36,304 nt of DNA, taken from LMUY01 sp964242925. Lineage in GTDB: Bacteria; Pseudomonadota; Alphaproteobacteria; Acetobacterales; Acetobacteraceae. Positions 31,415-36,304 of the stretch are shown one piece after another (position 1 is the first letter of the stretch; each line of letters opens with the position of its first letter). Below the pieces are notes generated by a model, which searched no databases, was not told the DNA's origin, and saw only the letters and a program-made list of their open reading frames with translations. Location: the NCBI GenBank assembly GCA_964242925.1, contig CAXTBW010000037.1:1-36304 (forward strand), written 5' to 3'. The position numbers were made by a program, and so were the translations under genes.

Positions 31415-32212
31415 ATGAGCGCCGCGATGCAGATGACCAACATCCAAGGCGGCGCTGCGCCGCGGTCCAACGCCGCCCCGGCGATCGTGCTGGACAAGGT
31501 GAACAAGTGGTACGGCGCGATGCACGTGCTGCGGGACATCAGCTTGACCGTCGGCCACCGGGAGAAGGTGGTGGTGTGCGGGCCGTCCGGGTCCGGCAAG
31601 AGCACGATGATCCGCTGCATCAACCGCCTGGAGTCGCACCAGGAGGGCCGCATCGTCGTGGACGGGACGGAGCTGACCGACGACCTGCGGGCGCTGGACA
31701 CCATCCGGCGCGAGGTCGGCATGGTGTTCCAGTCGTTCAACCTGTTCCCGCACCTGACGATCCTGGAGAACTGCACGCTGGCGCCGATCTGGGTGCGCAA
31801 GATGCCCAAGGCGGAGGCGGAGGAACTGGCGATGAGCTACCTGCGCCGGGTGAAGATCCCCGAGCAGGCGAAGAAGTATCCGGGCCAGCTGTCCGGCGGC
31901 CAGCAGCAGCGTGTCGCGATCGCGCGGGCGCTGTGCATGAAGCCGAAGATCATGCTGTTCGACGAACCGACCAGCGCGCTGGACCCGGAGATGATCAAGG
32001 AGGTGCTGGACACCATGATCGGACTGGCCGAGGACGGCATGACCATGGTGTGCGTGACCCACGAGATGGGTTTCGCCAAGAAGGTCGCCGACCGGGTGGT
32101 GTTCATGGACCGCGGCGAGATCGTCGAGGCCGGCCCGCCGCGCGAGATGTTCGACAACCCGCAGACCGACCGGCTGAAGCTATTCCTGAGCCAGATACTG
32201 AAGGATCACTGA
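31415..32212 (+). CDS. aapP: General L-amino acid ABC transporter, ATP-binding protein
   Basis: Cytoplasmic ATPase of the Aap importer, 265 aa. Walker A GPSGSGKS (residues 56-63), Q-loop VFQSFNLFPHLT, signature QLSGGQQQRVAIARAL, Walker B IMLFDEPTSALDPE, switch histidine VCVTHEMGFA. ATG 31415 has AGGGAGA 7 bases upstream, starting at the aapM stop. The order J-Q-M-P is the one known from Rhizobium. The gene is followed by an inverted-repeat element that may end the transcript. Confidence 0.97.
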   Translation: MSAAMQMTNIQGGAAPRSNAAPAIVLDKVNKWYGAMHVLRDISLTVGHREKVVVCGPSGSGKSTMIRCINRLESHQEGRIVVDGTELTDDLRALDTIRREVGMVFQSFNLFPHLTILENCTLAPIWVRKMPKAEAEELAMSYLRRVKIPEQAKKYPGQLSGGQQQRVAIARALCMKPKIMLFDEPTSALDPEMIKEVLDTMIGLAEDGMTMVCVTHEMGFAKKVADRVVFMDRGEIVEAGPPREMFDNPQTDRLKLFLSQILKDH

Positions 32213-32241
32213 GGCATCGTTACTCTTCGGCACTCCCAGTT

Positions 32242-32380
32242 CGTCATGCCCGGGCTTGACCCGGGCACCCACGGCGTCCCAGTCGTGGGTAACTACCACG
32301 TTCGCATCACTGCTGCCGCAACCTGCCTGATCGACGTGTAGGCGCGGCCGTGGGCGCCCGGGTCAAGCCCGGGCATGACG
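32242..32380. repeat. Inverted-repeat element, family R2, copy 2
   Basis: A 139-base element with 35-base terminal inverted repeats, left arm 32242-32276 and right arm 32346-32380, matching at 33 of 35 positions. The arms begin CGTCATGCCCGGGCTTGACC. It is clearly the same family as the element at 15849 (shared CGTCATGCC, GGCT-GACCC and CCCACGGCG blocks) but the centres differ; this centre has a small dyad GTGGGTAACTACCAC at 32285-32299. It lies between convergent aapP and the phosphate transporter gene, ending 11 bases before the latter's stop. Confidence 0.85.
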
Positions 32381-32390
32381 GTGACCCCCG

Positions 32391-34001
32391 TCAGAACACC
32401 TGGCGGAAGATCACGAACAGCGACCCGGCGATCACCATCGCCGCCGGCAGCGTCATCACCCACGCCAGCGCCATGTTCCGCAGCGTGCTCCACTGCAGCC
32501 CAGACCCATTCGCCGCCATCGTGCCGGCCACGCCGCTTGACAGCACGTGCGTGGTGGACACCGGCAGACCGTAGATGTCGGCCAAACCGATCGTCGCAGC
32601 GGCCACGATCTCGGCGGAGGCGCCCTGCGCGTAGGTCAGATGCGTCTTGCCGATCTTCTCGCCGACCGTCACCACGATGCGCTTCCAGCCAACCATCGTG
32701 CCCAGGCCTAGCGCCAGCGCCACCGACACCTTCACCCACGTCGGGATGAACCGCGTCCCGCCGTCCAGCGAGGTCCGCAACGCCTTCAGCTTGCCCATGT
32801 CGTCGTCGCTGAAGCCGGCCGGCTTGGCGCCCATCACGCGCACCGCGTCCGATGCAAGATACATGTCGTTGCGCACGTTGGGCGTGGCGCTGGCCGGAAC
32901 CGCCTTGATCGCGCCGTAACCCTTCACCTGCTGGCCGATGTCGCCGCTCAACGTGGCGAGCGCGGCGTAGATCGCAGCCGTGTTGACCTCGCGCGTCTTC
33001 AGCGCTTCGCCCACCGTGGCGCGGGCCGGAGCCGGCGCGGGCGCCGCGGCGCCGCCGGCATGCGCCTGGAACACGGCCTGCGCCTCCGTGACGGTCTGCA
33101 CAAAGGCCGGCGTCGAGCTCTCCGGGATGGCGCGGTTCAGCGCGTAGGCGGTGGGCGCGGCGCCGATCAGGATCAGCATGATCAGGCCCATCCCCTTCTG
33201 CCCGTCATTGCTGCCGTGGAAGAACGACACCCCGGTGCAGGTCAGGATCAGCAACCCGCGGATACCAACCGGCGGCGGCTTGTTGCCGACCGGCGCCTGA
33301 TAGAGCGACTTGCTCCTGACCACCACCTTCATCGCCAGCAGCAGCAGCGCCGAGAGGATGAAGCCGATCACCGGGCTGAACAGCAGCGCCTTGAACACGC
33401 CCACCGCCTGACCCCAGTCCACGCCGGAGGTGGCGGCGCCCGAGCCCATCAGCTGGTTCGCCAGGCCGACGCCCATGATGGAGCCGATCAGCGCGTGCGA
33501 CGAGCTGTTCGGCAGGCCGAGCGCCCAGGTGCCGAGGTTCCAGATGATGGCCGCGATCAGCAGCGCGAAGATCATCGCGTAGCCGGCGCCGCTGCCGACC
33601 TGCAGGATCAGCTCCACCGGCAGCAGGTTCACGATGGTGAAGGCCACCGCGCCGCTGGACGTGAGCACGCCGAGGAAGTTCCACGCGCCGGACCACACCA
33701 CGGCGGCCATCGGCGGCAGAGCGTGCGTGTAAATCACCGTGGCGACCGCGTTGGCCGTGTCGTGGAAGCCGTTGACGAACTCGAACCCCAGCGCGATCAG
33801 CAGCGCTAGGCCGAGCATCACTAGCGCGCCGATGGCCAAGTTGTGCTCGCCCACGGCGTCGACGTCGGTCGCGATGCTGTAGGCGGCGTAGCCCAGCCCC
33901 AGCAGCAACACCGCGAAAAACCCGATCGCGCCGCCGATATGCGGCTTGGCGTCCATCTGCGGACGCGTAATTGGCATTGTGTCAATCGTCGCATCCGACA
34001 T
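32391..34001 (-). CDS. PiT-family inorganic phosphate transporter
   Basis: Inner-membrane symporter of phosphate with H+ (or a metal-phosphate complex), 536 aa, near the size of PitA. The two family signatures are present: GFEFVNGFHDTANAVATVIY in the N-terminal half and GLADIYGLPVSTTHVLSSGV in the C-terminal half, with NSSSHALIGSIMGVGLANQL and FFHGSNDGQKGMG between. A soluble loop of about 120 residues rich in Ala/Pro lies at roughly residues 295-420, as in PitA. Start ATG 34001 gives MSDATIDTMPITRPQMD. It is divergent from the MFS gene over only 71 bases, so the promoters must be close together. Confidence 0.94.
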   Translation of the reverse strand: MSDATIDTMPITRPQMDAKPHIGGAIGFFAVLLLGLGYAAYSIATDVDAVGEHNLAIGALVMLGLALLIALGFEFVNGFHDTANAVATVIYTHALPPMAAVVWSGAWNFLGVLTSSGAVAFTIVNLLPVELILQVGSGAGYAMIFALLIAAIIWNLGTWALGLPNSSSHALIGSIMGVGLANQLMGSGAATSGVDWGQAVGVFKALLFSPVIGFILSALLLLAMKVVVRSKSLYQAPVGNKPPPVGIRGLLILTCTGVSFFHGSNDGQKGMGLIMLILIGAAPTAYALNRAIPESSTPAFVQTVTEAQAVFQAHAGGAAAPAPAPARATVGEALKTREVNTAAIYAALATLSGDIGQQVKGYGAIKAVPASATPNVRNDMYLASDAVRVMGAKPAGFSDDDMGKLKALRTSLDGGTRFIPTWVKVSVALALGLGTMVGWKRIVVTVGEKIGKTHLTYAQGASAEIVAAATIGLADIYGLPVSTTHVLSSGVAGTMAANGSGLQWSTLRNMALAWVMTLPAAMVIAGSLFVIFRQVF

Positions 34002-34072
34002 CGCGAGGAGCCTCTTGGAACCGTTGTGGGACGGCCTTTACCAAAACCAGGCGAGGCGTAGATGTCGGTTCA

Positions 34073-35314
34073 ATGACATTTCCATCCCAGTCGGCGGGGA
34101 GCGGCGCGGTCGCGGCGCCGGCCCTGCTCCGCCACCGGCCGTTCGCGCTGTTCTGGTCCGCCCGAGTCTGCAGCAGCCTGGCCTTCCAGATGCAGTCCGT
34201 GGCGATCGGGTGGCAGATCTACGCCCTGACCGGCAGCGCCTTCGACCTCGGGCTGGTCGGCCTGGCGCAGTTCCTCCCGATTGCGGCGCTCACACTCGCG
34301 GCGGGCCATGTCGCCGACCAGTACGATCGCCGCCGCATCGTCGGCGTCTGCCAGTTGGTGGAGGCCTGCGCGGCGGTCGCGCTGGCCGCCGGCGTCGCCT
34401 CGGGCGCGATAGGGGCGACGGGCATCTTCGCCACGGTGGTCGTAATCGGCGCCGCGCGGGCGTTCGAGTCGCCCACCCTGTCCGCCCTGATGCCCGGCCT
34501 GGTGCAGGAAACGCAGCTGCAGCAAGCCAGCGCCTGGTCGGCCTCCGCGAACCAGACCGCCACCATCGTCGGCCCGGCGTTCGGCGGCGTGCTCTACGCC
34601 ATCGACGCGCCGGCGCCGTTCGCGCTCGCGGCCGCGCTGTTCCTGGCCGCCGCGTGCTCCGTGCTGCTGATCCGCACCACGCGCCCGGTCGCCCCCCGCG
34701 TCCCCGCGACGCTGCAATCCGTGTTCCTCGGGCTGCGCTTCATCTGGTCGCATCCGGCGGTGCTCGGCGCGATCTCGCTCGATCTGGTGGCCGTGCTGCT
34801 GGGCGGCGCCACCGCGCTGCTGCCGATCTACGCGCGGGACATCCTGCACACGGGCTCGTGGGGGCTGGGCGTGCTGCGGGCGGCTCCGGCGGTCGGCGCG
34901 CTGGCGATGTCGGTCGTGCTGGCGCGCCGCCCGCTGCGCCGCCGGGTCGGGCGGTTGATGTTCGGCGCGGTGGCGGTGTTCGGCCTGGCCACCATGGTGT
35001 TCGCGGTGTCGCGCTCGCTGCCGCTGTCGGTTGCGGCGCTGGTGGTGCTGGGCGCGGCGGACGTGGTGAGCGTGGTGATCCGCTTCGCGCTGGTGCAGAT
35101 GCGCACCCCGGAGGAGATGCGCGGCCGGGTGAGCGCGGTGAACATGCTGTTCATCGGAACATCGAACCAGTTGGGCGAGTTCGAGTCCGGCGTGACCGCC
35201 GCGCTGCTGGGCGCGGTCCCCGCCACGGTGCTGGGCGGTTTGGCGACGGTGGGCGTCGCGGTCGCCTGGATGCGGCTGTTCCCCGCCCTGCGTGAGGTTG
35301 ACGAACTACGGTGA
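34073..35314 (+). CDS. MFS transporter, EntS-like exporter family
   Basis: Inner-membrane major-facilitator protein, 413 aa with about 12 helices. The N-terminal FALFWSARVCSSLAFQMQSV with GWQIYALTGSAFDLGLVGLA is the start typical of EntS/YgaY-type exporters, and the motif A-like loop GHVADQYDRRRIV is present, as is VQETQLQQASAW. ATG 34073 is chosen because it precedes this start closely; a frame open to 33971 would overlap the divergent phosphate transporter. The ATG at 34062 gives only MSVQ then stop. No ribosome site is strong. Substrate unknown; the family includes siderophore and drug exporters. Confidence 0.9.
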   Translation: MTFPSQSAGSGAVAAPALLRHRPFALFWSARVCSSLAFQMQSVAIGWQIYALTGSAFDLGLVGLAQFLPIAALTLAAGHVADQYDRRRIVGVCQLVEACAAVALAAGVASGAIGATGIFATVVVIGAARAFESPTLSALMPGLVQETQLQQASAWSASANQTATIVGPAFGGVLYAIDAPAPFALAAALFLAAACSVLLIRTTRPVAPRVPATLQSVFLGLRFIWSHPAVLGAISLDLVAVLLGGATALLPIYARDILHTGSWGLGVLRAAPAVGALAMSVVLARRPLRRRVGRLMFGAVAVFGLATMVFAVSRSLPLSVAALVVLGAADVVSVVIRFALVQMRTPEEMRGRVSAVNMLFIGTSNQLGEFESGVTAALLGAVPATVLGGLATVGVAVAWMRLFPALREVDELR

Positions 35315-35336
35315 TCTGCCCGCATCCGCACCAACC

Positions 35337-35432
35337 CGTCATTGCGAGAGCGCTTGCGACGAAGCAATCCAGCCGCATGCCTCGTGCACGCGGCCCTGGG
35401 TCGCCACGCCGCCGGCGCGGCTCGCGATGACG
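35337..35432. repeat. Dispersed inverted repeat, family R3, copy 2
   Basis: The left arm CGTCATTGCGAGAGCGCTTG continues through CGACGAAGCAATCCAG to 35372. The right end CTCGCGATGACG (35421-35432) is its reverse complement at 11 of 12 outer bases; the inner right arm has diverged. It fills the convergent gap between the MFS gene and ahcY, ending 2 bases before the ahcY stop codon. The family, recognisable by CGTCATTGCGAG and GAAGCAATCCAG, is common in alphaproteobacterial genomes. Confidence 0.8.
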
Positions 35433-35434
35433 AG

Positions 35435-36304
35435 TTAGTAGCGGTAGAGGTCGTGCTTGAACGGCCCCGACACAGGCGCGTTGATGTATTCCGCCTGCTT
35501 CGGCGTCAGTTTGGTGAGCTCGGCGCCGACCTTGGCCAAATGCAGCGCGGCCACCTTCTCGTCGAGGTGCTTTGGCAGCGTGTAGACCTTGTTCAGCTCG
35601 TACTTGCCAGCCGGTGCGCCCCATAGCTCGAGTTGCGCCAGCACTTGGTTGCTGAACGAGGCGCTCATCACGAAAGACGGGTGCCCGGTCGCGTTGCCCA
35701 GGTTCACCAGCCGCCCCTCGGACAGCACGATCAGCCGCTTGCCGTCCGGGAACACTACTTCGTCGACCTGCGGCTTGACGTTGTCCCAGGTGTAGTTGCG
35801 CAGCGCCTCGATCTGAATCTCGCTGTCGAAATGGCCGATGTTGCACACGATCGCGCGGTGCTTCATGGCGCGCATGTTGTCGATCGTGATCACGTCCACG
35901 TTTCCGGTCGCCGTGACGAAGATGTCGCCGCGCGGAGCCGCCTTCTCCATGGTGACAACCTCGTAGCCCTCCATCGCCGCCTGCAACGCGCAGATCGGAT
36001 CGACCTCCGTCACCAGCACGCGGCAGCCGCCCTGGCGCAAGCTGGCGGCGGAGCCCTTGCCCACGTCGCCGAACCCGGCCACCACGGCGACCTTGCCCGC
36101 CAGCATCACGTCGGTGCCCCGGCGAATCGCGTCCACCAAGCTCTCGCGGCAGCCGTAGAGGTTGTCGAACTTTGACTTGGTGACGCTGTCGTTGACGTTG
36201 ATCGCGGGCACCAGCAGCTTGCCGGTCTTCGCCATCTCCCACAGCCGGTGCACCCCGGTGGTGGTCTCCTCCGAGATGCCCTTCACGTCCTTCAGCATCT
36301 CCGG
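35435..36304 (-). CDS. ahcY: Adenosylhomocysteinase, C-terminal part (5' end outside window)
   Basis: S-adenosylhomocysteine hydrolase, cytosolic, NAD-dependent, splitting SAH into adenosine and homocysteine in the methyl cycle. The last 289 residues are present; the N-terminus lies beyond the right edge. Visible: AINVNDSVTKSKFDNLYGCR (substrate-domain lysine and Asp), the NAD motif VAGFGDVGKGSAASLRQGG, TEVDPICALQAAMEGYEV, FVTATGNVDVI, CNIGHFDSEI, NLGNATGHPSFVMSASF, and the C-terminal GPFKHDLYRY with the conserved Lys and Tyr of the NAD site. It is convergent with the MFS gene. Confidence 0.97.
   Translation of the reverse strand, partial: PEMLKDVKGISEETTTGVHRLWEMAKTGKLLVPAINVNDSVTKSKFDNLYGCRESLVDAIRRGTDVMLAGKVAVVAGFGDVGKGSAASLRQGGCRVLVTEVDPICALQAAMEGYEVVTMEKAAPRGDIFVTATGNVDVITIDNMRAMKHRAIVCNIGHFDSEIQIEALRNYTWDNVKPQVDEVVFPDGKRLIVLSEGRLVNLGNATGHPSFVMSASFSNQVLAQLELWGAPAGKYELNKVYTLPKHLDEKVAALHLAKVGAELTKLTPKQAEYINAPVSGPFKHDLYRY

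Noticed and set aside
32650..33120. Large Ala/Pro-rich insertion in the phosphate transporter as a possible extra domain
   Set aside because: A long soluble loop between the two halves is normal for PitA-type proteins.

Overview
The window is very GC-rich, densely packed bacterial chromosome, almost certainly from an alphaproteobacterium. Three things support this: an AapJQMP-type amino-acid transporter; a DUF1489-type gene; and a divergent ppsR (DUF299)-hemE pair, which flanks the chromosomal replication origin in Caulobacter and Rickettsia. The composition and gene set would suit Acetobacteraceae/Rhodospirillales, but that finer placement is inference.

Layout. (1) 2-5615, minus: an Opp/Dpp-type ABC operon (two permeases, two ATPases, then a binding protein cut by the window edge). 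The binding protein has its two lobes in the wrong order. (2) 5823-8214, plus: a divergent LysR regulator and a two-subunit 3-oxoacid CoA-transferase. (3) 8317-15775, plus: a second Opp/Dpp-type operon (binding protein, two permeases, one double ATPase) with an SDR and a two-Rossmann flavoprotein overlapping its end. Palindromic repeats provide the start region of its first permease and the linker inside the double ATPase. (4) 16019-16873, minus: ppsR. (5) 16874-17162: probable oriC, with a perfect DnaA box, several TTATCC-core repeats and a relatively AT-rich tract. (6) 17163-27168, plus: ten tightly packed genes. hemE, hemH, a HAD phosphatase and an aldo/keto reductase are followed by six subunits of an energy-converting-hydrogenase-related (Ehr/Hyf-like) membrane complex. 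(7) 27305-27718, minus: DUF1489. (8) 27828-32212, plus: aapJ, aapQ, aapM, aapP, with a hairpin-terminator after aapJ. (9) 32391-34001, minus: PiT phosphate transporter. (10) 34073-35314, plus: MFS exporter. (11) 35435-end, minus: C-terminal part of ahcY.

The best candidate for an undescribed system is the six-gene complex at 20805-27168. It is related to group 4 hydrogenases and complex I. By eye, its large subunit lacks the NiFe cysteines and the usual quinone-site residues. Its two antiporter-like subunits lack the channel lysines (one has no lysine at all), and its NuoK-like subunit lacks the membrane glutamates. The NuoB-like subunit keeps all four Fe-S cysteines. The genes overlap end to end and are joined to a heme-synthesis operon beside the origin. 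Other points of interest are the apparently permuted binding protein, the repeat-encoded linker, and the inverted-repeat DNA found at all four convergent gene junctions.
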